The notes under the pieces: generated by a model
Told to the model about the DNA's origin: nothing
What the model saw: the letters and a program-made list of their open reading frames with translations, nothing else
Database searches by the model: none
Part shown: positions 1 through 10,500 of the stretch, in pieces
Layout of the letters: every line of letters begins with the position of its first letter
Numbering within the stretch: position 1 is the first letter of the stretch
Made by a program: the position numbers and the translations under genes
Origin: Taudactylus pleione
Taxonomy: Eukaryota; Chordata; Amphibia; Anura; Myobatrachidae
Length of the DNA stretch: 64,000 nt
NCBI GenBank assembly: GCA_031769625.1
Contig: JAUIMM010000188.1
Coordinates: 8,871,501-8,935,500 of the forward strand
Direction of reading: 5' to 3'

Positions 1-40
1 TTCACTTTAATCTCCTAACATAGCTTAGTAAATAGACCCC
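1..40. mobile_element. 3' tail of a MITE (CTTAGTA-type family)
   Basis: The stretch resembles the right end of the short palindromic MITE seen intact near 8399-8533 and 57412-57553, which ends in a run like CTTTATCTCC followed by GCTTAGTA. Only the tail is present; the rest lies outside the window. Confidence 0.45.
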
Positions 41-43
41 AAT

Positions 44-465
44 GGGTCTGACTCTGATGGCGGCACTGCGTCTACGTGGGCAGCTGCTATGTGCAAATAT
101 GCAAATGTTGCAGACACCAAGAGCTGTATTGAGCCGCCCAACTGCGGCTTTACAAATCCAGGCGCCTGCGTGCAAAGACCCGGCATCGATCACAGATCAT
201 TCGATAATTGGAGCCCGGAGCGAGAACGGCCGCAGAAACTCAGATGCCAGACCCATATTTCTTGGATCGCAGTCGCAGGGTGTGACACGCCCCCCGAATG
301 GTTTGCGACATTCCTGCCTTCTTTGCCGCTACTCCCCGTTACCCCTCCCACAAGCGCTCTGGCTGTCCATCACACTGCGAGTAAATAGGCGCTGTGCGTG
401 ACTACGGTAATGTATCTGGACGCATGTGCAGATTGCCGATAATCGCTCAGTTACTAATCAGACCC
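44..465. mobile_element. PIF/Harbinger-like MITE, 422 bases, TSD AAT
   Basis: The ends are imperfect inverted repeats: GGGTCTGACTCTGAT at the left, and the reverse complement of GGGTCTGATTAGT at the right. The element is flanked on both sides by AAT (41-43 and 466-468). The interior shows no coding capacity. Assignment to PIF/Harbinger rests on the 3-base duplication and the GGGYCTGA terminus shared with other elements here. The superfamily is inferred, because no transposase is present. Confidence 0.6.
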
Positions 466-518
466 AATTTCCTGTTTGTATGTTACTAATAGCAATGAGG
501 TTCTTTTGTTTTGGTAGC

Positions 519-938
519 ATGCGCGAGACCCGGCTAGCGACGGGCAATCCGTCGCTCCGGGTCTCGCACCAAAGGGGGCGAGCTGTCGATGTTGAGTGAC
601 AGCTTGCCCCCTTTGGTGGGCAGGCCGGGGGGTTGGCTGCCCAAACAGAGGCGTTCCCATGAGAACGCCTGACGTTTCGGGGCGGCCCCACCTACATCAC
701 GAGTGATGTCAGCGGAGAGATTCCGGCTCTGTTAGAGCCGAAATCTCTCTGGGGCTTGCGGCCACGAGACGGTCGCGATAGTCTTGACCATCGCGACCAT
801 CATCATGGCCGCTCGCAATAGCTGTAGGTGGTCACCCACAGCTATGCGAGCTGCCAAGAGGCCACTCCAAAAAAAAAAAAGCCCGGCCCTGATTCAGAGC
901 GAGCGCTCTGTCTGAGCGAGCGGCTCTGAATCAGGCCC
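519..938 (+). mobile_element. Modular-hairpin MITE, copy A (5'-truncated)
   Basis: A chain of consecutive hairpins is visible. It includes a GAGACCCGG/CCGGGTCTC stem, a CCAAAGGGGGCGAGCTGTC stem, GAGGCGTTC/GAACGCCT, AGAGATTCCGGCTCT with its partner at 734-748, a GGTCGCGAT-type stem, a GCTCGCAATAGCTGT stem, and a terminal stem ending TCTGAATCAGGCCC at 938. Compared with full copies such as 55625-56164, the first one or two hairpins are missing, so the left end is truncated. There is no coding capacity. Confidence 0.8.
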
Positions 939-1827
939 TTAATGTCTGCACATATTAAAGAAATATGAGACAAAATAAATGCAGTTTTGCGGCTATTTCA
1001 CTATATCAGATGCTTTCAGACTTTTTTTATCTCTCCAAGGGCCTATTCATTCCTATTACTGATGACCACAATTATGTATCTATCTTGCCGCGGTTTGCGT
1101 TAGCAGGCGCCAATCTAGTGGAGCAATTCAGTTTTCTGAGCTTGAGGAATTGACGTTCCCATACTAGTGTGTGCCTGGGTATATCAGTGAGTTGCAGCAA
1201 ATGGTCTGTGGATCTGTTACATAAAACATGCGTAAATGACACGTAAAACCATACTTACCGACTTTCCACAAGTTTCCTCCGGGAGCAGCCCGGAGAGGAG
1301 CGCTGCTCTCAGCTTTGGGGGGCGTGGACAGACTGTAGCCGTCAATAGGCGCCGTCCCTACAGAAAAGTCCGCGATGCTTGTGTCCGCACATTTCCCATT
1401 GCCTACACTTTCAGGGGTGTAGAGGCTACCCAAAAAATCGTGAGTCTCTTACAACTTCCGGGAGAGTAGTATGTGCAGAACGCCCTGCGCAGGATGGGAC
1501 TTATGCGAAAATGACGTTATTTGAGGGCATGTATGGCACGCCTCCCGTTAACGTCAGGCTGGGGGCTAGCCCAGCACTATGTCAGTAGCTGGGCTGCCTC
1601 CAGCCCTCTTCCGCGCGGCATCCATTTCTCTTCTTCGGGGCCGGCACCTCAGCACAGCTTCGGCGGTGGAGGTGCCCAACCTCCAAACTGTGGGTGGAAC
1701 AGCTGGACAGTACCCGAAAAACGGGGCTGTCCCACTGAAATCAGGAATAGTTAGGAGGGGTGCACCCTCTATGGGGTGGTGCCCCTGATCGACCACACTG
1801 GTCGAACATGCCTTTAGCCGGCCCTGA
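939..1827. other. Intergenic or intronic sequence, no gene seen
   Basis: No open frame here shows a recognisable protein. Short inverted repeats occur around 1250-1330 and 1570-1790 (for example CTGGGCTGCCTCCAGCCC near 1588), so diverged transposon fragments are likely. I could not define element ends. Confidence 0.4.
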
Positions 1828-2160
1828 GTATGTGTAACAGTATAACGAACCCCTCCATAACCCTTATCACCTGTCCGCTACCGCTGTTCTCTGTATATAA
1901 GAGCAGCCGCAGCGGCACATCATGCAGGGAGAGAGAGGAGACTGCTCAGTGTGTGCTGGGCTGAGTAAGGAGGCAGCGTGTGGGTCACCATGTGGTGTGT
2001 CTACCAGTGTCTGGAATAATGGTACCATTAGTCTTCCACAAGGCAGCCACACCCGGTTCCTGGGAGTTGGTGGAGCAGAACGCTATCTAGGAGCACTGTC
2101 CAAGAATATTCAATAAAGGCTGGACTTGGTTCCGATCTGTAGACTGAACGAAGCCATAAA
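1828..2160 (+). mobile_element. Possible solo LTR
   Basis: The stretch has the order of signals expected of a retroviral-type LTR on the + strand. A TATATAAG box lies at 1894-1901, then about 210 bases of GC-richer sequence, then AATAAA at 2112-2117 followed by GGCTGGACTTGG. A TG-starting left end near 1828 is possible, but I could not confirm a CA end or a target duplication. An unrelated short promoter-like sequence or a processed fragment is an alternative. Confidence 0.3.
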
Positions 2161-2211
2161 ATATAGATAACATACATCAGTGTCATGATCATTAATCTAC
2201 TGGGTGTTTAT

Positions 2212-2558
2212 GGGGTCAATTCAATAACTCGCGAAGGATTCGAGTTGTCCTTGCAACAGCGGTTTTACAGTTGCCAACACTGCAACTTGTGTCCTGCAAA
2301 AAAAATCTGTGAGTCCGGGGGTACCGTAAGGCAAAGAGTTTAATCATATGCAAGGAGATTTAAAAATTGTTGCATATGATAACGGTTCTGCAGCCAATCA
2401 GTTCCCAACTGTCATTTTTCAAACAGATGACAGTTAGAAGCTGATTGGCTGGTGCACCATTATCATACACAAAGAGTTTTAAAACTCTTTAGATATGATA
2501 AAACTCGTTGATAAATGGGCCCGATAATCGGTTATGTGCGGGTAATTATTTTGACCCC
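2212..2558. mobile_element. MITE, 347 bases, TSD TTTAT
   Basis: The left end GGGGTCAATTCAATAAC matches the reverse complement of the right end GTAATTATTTTGACCCC. TTTAT is repeated directly outside both ends (2207-2211 and 2559-2563). The interior (about 2335-2510) is a second imperfect palindrome carrying the AGCCAATCAG / CTGATTGGCT motif, which suggests a nested or composite element. No coding sequence. Confidence 0.65.
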
Positions 2559-2780
2559 TTTATGTGCTCTGCAGACAACCAAATCAGGGAGCTTGATCCC
2601 AGCAGTATAAACTGTACTCCTGACGAGGCATTTTTATAGGCAACTGGGTAGTCCAGCACTTTATACATGCCCATGACCATGCCAAGATGTTATTTAGTTA
2701 ACAGGTGAACCAAACCTTTGTGGAAGGCTTTGATTTCAATATTGTTGGCATTCCCCTTTTACCCAGGTGTTTCTATATAG

Positions 2781-3137
2781 CAGGGGTGGGGGAACCATTT
2801 TTCTGCCGATGGCCATTTTGAAATATATAACATTATTTGCCGGCCCGGTGCAGGCTACGCCCCCCCCTACGTGTGACGTCACATGGGGGCGGAGCCACAA
2901 TTGCCAGTGATTACAGCAATACCCGAGACCTCCTGAGAATGCTCCAGGGAGCTGTAAGGGCAGCGGTGTGACCGCCTGAAGTGTCCTAAGATCCCTCCAG
3001 GCGGCACTGCTGCATAGATTCTGGCTGCAGGGTGACATTCTAGGCCCCCTGCTATCCAGATGAGGCTAGCAGAGAAAAGCTCCGAGGGCCAGACCAAATG
3101 ATGCCGAGGGCCTCCGGGTCTGAGGTTCCCATACCTG
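2781..3137. mobile_element. hAT-like non-autonomous element, 357 bases
   Basis: The left terminus is CAGGGGTGGGGGAACC and the right terminus GGTTCCCATACCTG, its imperfect inverse. The flanks CTATATAG (2773-2780) and CTATACAG (3138-3145) match at 7 of 8 positions, the 8-base duplication typical of hAT. Known hAT MITEs in vertebrates start CAGGGGTGGGGAACC. The interior is non-coding. Confidence 0.75.
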
Positions 3138-3155
3138 CTATACAGTATACCTGTC

Positions 3156-3205
3156 TGTGTGTGTGTGTATATATACATATCTCTCTCTATATATATATTT
3201 GTCTA
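3156..3205. repeat. (GT)n/(AT)n microsatellite
   Basis: A run of TGTGTG followed by TATATACATATCTCTCTATATATATAT-type dinucleotides. Simple sequence with no other content. The flanking unique stretch to 3682 shows no gene. Confidence 0.8.
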
Positions 3206-3682
3206 TTGGACGATTAGATAAATAAATATGTTTATATCTGTAATTTGATGTTTCACCGTGGGAGTGCGATCAGCTAAATGATTGTGTCTGGGAGGTTGAA
3301 ATATCTCCCCAGAGCCTGAAACTGCCGAAGATTAAACAAACAATAACTTTTTAGCACTTATAGGATTTCGGAAGAGACGGAGATGTTTTTATTGCAGTAT
3401 TGATCTACAATATATCAAGGTTAAGCAGGACAATGGCTGCAGGCGCGGCACCTTGTCAATTAGTGTTTTCTGCACACACAGAAAAAATCAGGACACTGCT
3501 CCACTTCTCAATTAAATATTGATCTGTAAGTTTCTTCTTCCTATACATAGTCAGAAACTGGGACAATAAGGGTCAGTGATCACTGAGAGATGTTACTTAG
3601 GAATCACATGAGATTTGTTTTTCCCGGGACCGCTCGGGGCCAGATTAAGGGCCACGTCAGGCTGGGGCTGAAAAGGAACAAA

Positions 3683-4194
3683 GACCCTCATTCAGAGCCG
3701 CACGCTCTGAATGAGGGCCGCCCTCCATGAAAATGGAGCGTCCTCCTGGACGCTCGTATAGCTGTGGGTCACCACCCACAGCCTATACGAGCGTGAATTT
3801 TGATGGCCGCGATGGTCGTGACCATCGCGACCATCGAAACTGCAAGCCGGAGCCTGCGGTTGAGGTTTTCAACCGCAAGCTCCGGAGTGATTTTGGCTCT
3901 ATCAGAGCCAAAATCACTCCCACTGACATCACTAGTGATGTCAGTGGGCCGGCTTCTGACGGGAGGCGTTCCCGTGGGAACGCCCCCGGCACGCCCACCA
4001 AAGGGGGCGTGCTGTCAGTCAACATCGACAGCACGCCCCCTTTGATCAGACACAACGAGCGAAGGACTTTCCTTCGCTCGTCGCGTCTGGCGCATGCGCA
4101 CGACGGAGCTCCCTCCGTCGTGCGCATGCTCAGTGCATAACATCGACCCACTTGCGAGCGGACAGCCGCTCACGAGTGGGTCTGAATCAGGCCC
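3683..4194 (-). mobile_element. Modular-hairpin MITE, copy B
   Basis: This full-length copy is inverted relative to 519-938. It begins with an imperfect terminal repeat (ACCCTCATTCAGAGCC) and ends TCTGAATCAGGCCC, with AAA on both sides. At least ten hairpins follow one another, including GTGATTTTGGCTCT with its partner (3886-3918), CACTGACATCA/TGATGTCAGTG, a CCAAAGGGGGCGTGCTGTC stem and a GCGCACGACGGAG stem near 4095-4125. The module at about 3852-3884 uses the TGCGGTTGA/TCAACCGCA sequence instead of the nested GAGACCCT hairpin of other copies. Confidence 0.85.
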
Positions 4195-4216
4195 AAAGTC
4201 CCATTGTGAGAAGCGG

Positions 4217-4340
4217 AGGTTTGGCTAGTGCTGTGTGGGTGTGGCCAGTGCTGTGTGGGTGTGACCAGTGCTGTGTGGGTGTGACCAGTGCTGTGTGGGT
4301 GTGGCCAGCACTGAGTGGGTGTGGCCACTGCCTTGTGGAC
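4217..4340. repeat. 20-base tandem repeat, about 6 copies
   Basis: The unit GTGCTGTGTGGGTGTGACCA (GGCCA variant) repeats head to tail, with decay at the right end. It lies just beyond MITE copy B. Confidence 0.85.
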
Positions 4341-4387
4341 GTGGATTCCTCTACACTAGCAGCCCCTATGCCTCACTAAGGGTCTAT

Positions 4388-4952
4388 GGGCCTGATTCAG
4401 AGCCGTTCGCTATTTGCGGTCGTTCGTTCAAAAACAAGGGGTGGCTATTCAAATGATCCGTTCGCAAATTGCAGTCTGTTCACACCTCTAAGTCTGAACG
4501 AGCGTGCAAAACATACGCTCGTTTATTTGTTAAAAACGCCCCCTGGCCGCTCGCACCATACGTCATGTCCGCTATTTATTAGATTAATCGAGTACATCGA
4601 CCAGCGTATGAACTGCTCGCTATTCTTGTGGTTGGTTTTTGCTACCACAATCTTGCGAGCAGTTCTGGCTATAAAATAACCCAGTGACGTGGTCAATGAC
4701 GCTGCTGTATTAATTATGCACTCCCTTAAAACGCCCGTTTTGACCTTTAAGCACGCCTGCGTTCGAATTCCACTCCCCCGTTTACAAGCACCTTCCCCTG
4801 TTACCACCCACATACGCCTCATTCTGTCACTCAAAATAGCAGGCACTCGCTATATAGCGTACAAACGAATTTCGGCTCACTGACTGGTTCGCGCGATGTT
4901 CGCACATCTGCGCATGCGTACGGCCGCTAGCGAGCGGCTCTGAATGAGGGCC
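4388..4952 (+). mobile_element. Harbinger-like MITE, left partner of the duplication
   Basis: The ends are GGGCCTGATTCAGAGCC and the inverse GGCTCTGAATGAGGGCC. The interior contains several hairpins, notably CTGCTCGC...GCGAGCAG around 4612-4660, AAAACGCCCGTTTT and CGCTATATAGCG. Related copies are at 5073-5671, 8711-9275, 13034-13570, 14247-14846 and 44790-45388. From 4559 onward it matches the hybrid element at 8711-9275; upstream of 4559 it differs. Confidence 0.8.
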
Positions 4953-5714
4953 AATGTACTAAGCCTTGGAGAGAGAGAAAGTGGATGGAGATAAAGTACC
5001 AACCAATCAGGTCCTGTGATTTTTCAAACACTGCCTGTAACTGACAGTTAGGAGCTGACTGATTGGCACTTTGGGCCTGATTCAGAGCCGGACGCTATTT
5101 GCGCTTGCTCGTTCAGAAAATAGGGGTGGCTATTCAAATGAACCGTTCGCTCTTTGCGGTCTGTTCACGCCTCTATGTCTGAACGAGCGAACAAAACTTG
5201 CGGTTGTTTTTTTAAAAAATACGCCCCCTGGCCGCTCGCATCCTACGTCATGTCCGCTATTTATTAGATTAATCGAGTACATCGACCAGGGTATGAGCTG
5301 CTCGCTATTCTTGTGGTTGGTTTTTGCTACCACAATCTTGCGAGCAGTTCTCGCTATAAAATAACCCAGTGACGTGGTCAATGACGCTGCTGTATCAATT
5401 ATGCACACCTTTAAAACGCCCGTTTTGACCTTTAAGCACGCCTGCGTTCGGATCTCCACTCCCCGTTTTCAAGCACCTTCCCCTGTTACCACCCACATAC
5501 GCCTCCTCATGTCACTCAAAATAGCAGGCACTCGCTATATAGCGAACAAACGATTTTCGGCCGCACTGACTGGTTCGCGCATGCGTATTACGATCCGTAC
5601 GCATGCGCAGTTGGGCAAACATCGCTCGGAGCGAACGAGCGGCCGCTTACGAGCGGCTCTGAATCAGGCCCTTTATCTCTCTCCACTTTATCTCCCTCCA
5701 AAGCTTAGTACATA
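4953..5714. mobile_element. Short palindromic MITE split by another MITE
   Basis: The left part (4953-5072) starts ACTAAGCCTTGGAGAGAG and includes ACCAACCAATCAGGTCCTG and its inverse. The right part (5672-5714) completes the inverse, with TATCTCTCTCCACTTTATC and AAGCTTAGTA. Intact relatives at 8399-8533 and 57412-57553 show that the two parts belong together. The element at 5073-5671 therefore inserted later. Confidence 0.8.
5073..5671 (+). mobile_element. Harbinger-like MITE, 599 bases, TSD TTT
   Basis: The terminal repeats are GGGCCTGATTCAGAGCC and GGCTCTGAATCAGGCCC. TTT flanks both ends. It interrupts the older MITE at 4953-5714. Internal hairpins include GCATGCGTATTACGATCC with its partner and CTGCTCGC...GCGAGCAG. 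No coding sequence. Confidence 0.85.
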
Positions 5715-6177
5715 GGGCCTGATTCACTAGGGATCGCTATTCTGCTTATACACACACAGCGCAGCTGCTAATATCAGCGGTGACATGTAAATGTCTGCAT
5801 TCTGACATAAGGACGCTTACTTCCAATTACTCACATCCGTATACTTGGCCAACATAGAGAAACAATCGGTAACATCGAGTAACAGAGCCCAGACCTTACT
5901 CAGGAATTGCTCACTTCAGCGCATGCTATGAGGCCGCAGGCGACATCTGGTATCGCAGCGGCTAATTTATGCACGCCAACGTTCGCCCAACCCCGTCACC
6001 ACCCACAAACGGCACTTCCTGTCAATCACTCTGCCATGGGACTGCGTATCCTCTGCAATCTCTGTCCTGATTGCAGTGGCTAGTTCGCGCACGCCGACTG
6101 CGATGCATGCGCGGTACGCAAGAAATTGACCGATTGCGTGCATTATAAGCAACTGCATTCCTTGCTGAATCAGGCCC
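5715..6177. mobile_element. Harbinger-like MITE, 463 bases, TSD ATA
   Basis: It starts GGGCCTGATTCACTAGGGATC and ends TTGCTGAATCAGGCCC, with ATA immediately outside both ends (5712-5714, 6178-6180). The interior is unlike the neighbouring MITE, so only the ends are shared. It recurs at 10038-10500 as part of the tandem duplication. Confidence 0.8.
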
Positions 6178-6180
6178 ATA

Positions 6181-7552
6181 GACCCAAGGGTCAGGTCATC
6201 ATCATGCGCAGATGATGATTGGCCTATTTTTATGTGGGGGTCTGATGCTGTAGTCCCTATTGGCCACTGAAAGGCGACAGATCTTTTTGAAAAAAAATTT
6301 TTCTCGCATTTGTTTATTAACATCCCTAAGTAAGTAATATGGTTTAGAATGTTTTGCAACATTATCAAACATGAGCATAAAACTTATAAAAAAGTTTCTA
6401 ACCTATCTACATGTGAGATGGAGTTTGAAAAGATGGTTGCCGGAGCTCCCCTCTCCCTTACCCATTCACCAACATGGAATTTGTCAGGGGGGCAGATTAC
6501 TATTTGTTTATTTATTTAACATTGTTGCAATAAAGTCGCTGCAAAACAATCGGTAATGCTGCACAGTAGCGTATAAGCGACTTTTTTTATTTAATGCATC
6601 GAGCAACAGAAAAATAATTAAAATGCTTGCGGAGTATCTTAGTATTATTTAAGCGATATAAGTGAGACAATTCTTTGTTTTATTCTTTTAATGAGGCTTC
6701 TGCAGCAGAATAATAGCAACATTGGGTTTTGGCTGAAGAAAATATAGATGGCTTTAGTTACAGACAATGGCACAGCCGGGATTGGCTTGACTGTTTTTTT
6801 GGGAAATCAATAACTGTCTTCCATTCATTACTATCTTCCTTTTGGTTGTCTATCCTGATTTACTGTGTTTTTGGAAGACATACTCTAGGCTCCCTGCAAT
6901 AATATAACAATGGGAGAATCTTACCATGTGCCGAGTTGTTATAATAGGAAATGTTGTTAAAATAACTCAGGTTAATTTACAAAGCTTCAAGAAATCACTC
7001 CTGCAGAGGATATATAATTTAGTCATGTCATGCCCCTATTTTATAGACCTTATATAAAGAATTTATTAAAAAAATATATATTTTTTTGTTTCTTTTTTTA
7101 CCATTTTAAGTATAGCAGGTGGTCTCCGTCGCTAGAGGTCTCCACGAATTGCTTTGAACGAGGCGGCCTATGTAGCAAAGCTGTCCTCCGATCAACATCA
7201 CGATCGCAGGATGGCGATGGCGATATCAGAGTGTAGCAAAGGAGAAAAAATGCTTTGCTACTAAACTTTTTACCTTTGATAAATAAAAAAAAATATTTTC
7301 TATGTTTGCGCATTTGTTTATTTTATCTCTATTTTTAATTATTTTTTTTTGGCGGCATTTTACAAATTGACGTCCAGGTCCGAGCTTCCAGCGCAGTACG
7401 CCTGTGCGAGCTTGTCAAGCCGGGTCACACATGCACAGAGGGGACGTGGGCTGACCGGCAAGGCCGCACGAGTAGTCTTAACTGCCACAAACCAGTATCG
7501 CGGCTTTGCTCAGCTGCCCCTGCAAAACTTCTTTTGGTGAAATAGCCCAAAA
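6181..7552. other. AT-rich unique sequence, no gene seen
   Basis: No open frame of convincing length or similarity. Homopolymer A/T runs are common. The stretch is present twice (again at about 10504-11875) because of the tandem duplication. Confidence 0.5.
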
Positions 7553-8090
7553 AATCAACAGCAAGTATTTCTCACCGGCCAATACATGATGGAATCGGTA
7601 TGTTTAGCCGTCGGATCAACTACCTACAGCTGCAGCCCGACGGGTCGAAATCCTGACTGCAGCAGGTGAGTACTCTGACCCTCCCCCCCCCCCCCCAACC
7701 CTCCCTTAGGGGTGCCTAACCCTAACCTCTCCCCCTAGTGCCTAACCTCCATCCATTAGTGTCTAAACCTAACCCCCCCTCCCCATACCCTAAACCTAAC
7801 TGTCTCGGGGAGGGGGTGCCTAACCCTAACGCCCCCTAGTGGTGCCTAACCCCCCTTCCCCTACTCTAACCCTCCCGGGGGGTGCCTAGCCCTAAGTCCC
7901 CCCGGGGATCCCTAAAGCTAACCCTCCCTAGACGCTAAGACAACCGGCTTTCCTTCGTTTGGTATGCCGGGTGTCGGGATTTAGGCACCGGGATTTCTTT
8001 AGTCCCATGTCGGGATGCGAGTGTTGGGATATCGGCGGACGGGATAGCGCCCGCCGGTATCCTGACCGCATCCCCATACGGATAAATAGG
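7553..8090. mobile_element. Dispersed element with telomere-like core
   Basis: The core (about 7680-7925) is a degenerate CCTAACCCTAACC-type array interrupted by GGTGCCTAACC and poly-C. On its right is a GGTATGCCGGGTGTCGGGAT segment with further GTCGGGAT repeats and GATATCGGCGG. The same combination recurs at 17711-17950 and, inverted, at 53085-53700. The telomere-like motif is therefore part of a dispersed element rather than a relic of a chromosome end. Exact ends are uncertain. Confidence 0.6.
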
Positions 8091-8398
8091 CCACATGCTT
8101 TCTACACATTTTATGGGGACAGTTACGGGAAATAGACTATGGGCGCACACTTATGGACAAAGAGACGTATTTACACAAAACTAAACTAAAATAAATGCGC
8201 ATCTACATATTTTGCAGTAAGTTAAAGTTTTCGGTTTTGTAAATTCTGCCGTTCTTAGGAGTAAAGATCCTGTAATTGTCCAGGGGAAATGTGATATAAA
8301 TGTGCCTGGTGTCAGGGCCTTGTCCTTGTTCTCAGTACAGCGGTGATTTCCGGGCCGGTATAATAACTGCGGGAGAAGAATTCGTGGAACAGAATTGG

Positions 8399-8533
8399 GG
8401 GGGAGATGCACTAAGCCACTGGAGAGAGATAAAGCGGATGGCAACAAAGTACCAACCAATCAGGTCCTAATTGAAAAATGACAGTTAAAAGCCGATTGGT
8501 TGGTACTTTATCTCTCTTCACTTTATCTCCCCT
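8399..8533. mobile_element. Short palindromic MITE (CTAAGCC family)
   Basis: GGGGGGAGATGCACTAAGCC at the left mirrors the right-hand CTTTATCTCCCC. The centre pairs ACCAACCAATCAGG with CCGATTGGTTGGT. This is a near-complete palindrome of about 135 bases, repeated at 12722-12856 by the duplication. Confidence 0.75.
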
Positions 8534-8710
8534 GGCAGTAAAAGCGAATTATAGGACGTTAAAATAAATGATGACGTGTTGCCTGTTCCAGCTGAGATCA
8601 TTACATTGTAGGGTGTTTTTATTTATTTATTTTAAATAATACATTTGAGCAGCCATGTAAGTGTGATCGAGCTCAAACATGGGTGAAACTTTTAGCCTCA
8701 CTCGAATTTA

Positions 8711-9275
8711 GGGCCTGATTCAGAGCCGGACGCAATTAGCGCTCGCTCGTCCAGAAAATAGGGGTGGCTATTCAAATAAACCGTTCGCTCTTTGCGGTCT
8801 GTTCACGCCTCTAGGTCTGAACGAGCGAACAAAACTTGCAGTCGTTTTTTGGGAAACTACGCCCCCTGGCCGCTCGCATCCTACGTCATGTCCGCTATTT
8901 ATTAGATTAATCGAGTACATCGACCAGCGTATGAACTGCTCGCTATTCTTGTGGTTGGTTTTTGCTACCACAATCTTGCGAGCAGTTCTGGCTATAAAAT
9001 AACCCAGTGACGTGGTCAATGACGCTGCTGTATTAATTATGCACTCCCTTAAAACGCCCGTTTTGACCTTTAAGCACGCCTGCGTTCGAATTCCACTCCC
9101 CCGTTTACAAGCACCTTCCCCTGTTACCACCCACATACGCCTCATTCTGTCACTCAAAATAGCAGGCACTCGCTATATAGCGTACAAACGAATTTCGGCT
9201 CACTGACTGGTTCGCGCGATGTTCGCACATCTGCGCATGCGTACGGCCGCTAGCGAGCGGCTCTGAATGAGGGCC
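8711..9275 (+). mobile_element. Chimeric Harbinger-like MITE at the duplication joint
   Basis: The left part (8711 to 8927) equals the MITE at 13034 onward, and the right part (8882 to 9275) equals the MITE ending at 4952. The last base differing from the 4388 copy is 8881 and the first differing from the 13034 copy is 8928. The switch therefore lies within 46 bases (8882-8927). This is the expected product of unequal exchange between two MITE copies. Confidence 0.88.
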
Positions 9276-9395
9276 AATGTACTAAGCCTTGGAGAGAGAG
9301 AAAGTGGATGGAGATAAAGTACCAACCAATCAGGTCCTGTGATTTTTCAAACACTGCCTGTAACTGACAGTTAGGAGCTGACTGATTGGCACTTT

Positions 9396-9994
9396 GGGCC
9401 TGATTCAGAGCCGGACGCTATTTGCGCTTGCTCGTTCAGAAAATAGGGGTGGCTATTCAAATGAACCGTTCGCTCTTTGCGGTCTGTTCACGCCTCTATG
9501 TCTGAACGAGCGAACAAAACTTGCGGTTGTTTTTTTAAAAAATACGCCCCCTGGCCGCTCGCATCCTACGTCATGTCCGCTATTTATTAGATTAATCGAG
9601 TACATCGACCAGGGTATGAGCTGCTCGCTATTCTTGTGGTTGGTTTTTGCTACCACAATCTTGCGAGCAGTTCTCGCTATAAAATAACCCAGTGACGTGG
9701 TCAATGACGCTGCTGTATCAATTATGCACACCTTTAAAACGCCCGTTTTGACCTTTAAGCACGCCTGCGTTCGGATCTCCACTCCCCGTTTTCAAGCACC
9801 TTCCCCTGTTACCACCCACATACGCCTCCTCATGTCACTCAAAATAGCAGGCACTCGCTATATAGCGAACAAACGATTTTCGGCCGCACTGACTGGTTCG
9901 CGCATGCGTATTACGATCCGTACGCATGCGCAGTTGGGCAAACATCGCTCGGAGCGAACGAGCGGCCGCTTACGAGCGGCTCTGAATCAGGCCC
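9396..9994 (+). mobile_element. Harbinger-like MITE, duplicate of 5073-5671
   Basis: Second copy, created by the tandem duplication rather than by a new insertion. It keeps the TTT flanks and the same host MITE. Confidence 0.85.
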
Positions 9995-10037
9995 TTTATC
10001 TCTCTCCACTTTATCTCCCTCCAAAGCTTAGTACATA

Positions 10038-10500
10038 GGGCCTGATTCACTAGGGATCGCTATTCTGCTTATACACACACAGCGCAGCTGCTAATATCAG
10101 CGGTGACATGTAAATGTCTGCATTCTGACATAAGGACGCTTACTTCCAATTACTCACATCCGTATACTTGGCCAACATAGAGAAACAATCGGTAACATCG
10201 AGTAACAGAGCCCAGACCTTACTCAGGAATTGCTCACTTCAGCGCATGCTATGAGGCCGCAGGCGACATCTGGTATCGCAGCGGCTAATTTATGCACGCC
10301 AACGTTCGCCCAACCCCGTCACCACCCACAAACGGCACTTCCTGTCAATCACTCTGCCATGGGACTGCGTATCCTCTGCAATCTCTGTCCTGATTGCAGT
10401 GGCTAGTTCGCGCACGCCGACTGCGATGCATGCGCGGTACGCAAGAAATTGACCGATTGCGTGCATTATAAGCAACTGCATTCCTTGCTGAATCAGGCCC
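10038..10500. mobile_element. Harbinger-like MITE, duplicate of 5715-6177
   Basis: Same ends and ATA flanks as the first copy. It arose with the 4,323-base duplication. Confidence 0.82.

Larger units (their letters stand above)
4559..8881. repeat. First unit of a 4,323-base tandem duplication
   Basis: This stretch recurs at 8882-13204 with a constant offset of 4,323. No difference was seen in the parts compared, including a run of 14 C near 7684-7697 that has the same length in the second copy. The unit starts and ends inside MITEs of one family. It contains no recognisable gene, only MITEs, a TTAGGG-like element and AT-rich unique sequence (about 6180-7550). Confidence 0.92.

Noticed and set aside
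7680..7925. Interstitial telomere or chromosome-fusion relic
   Set aside because: The TTAGGG-like units are degenerate and are flanked by sequences shared with other loci (17711, 53085), so they belong to a dispersed element.
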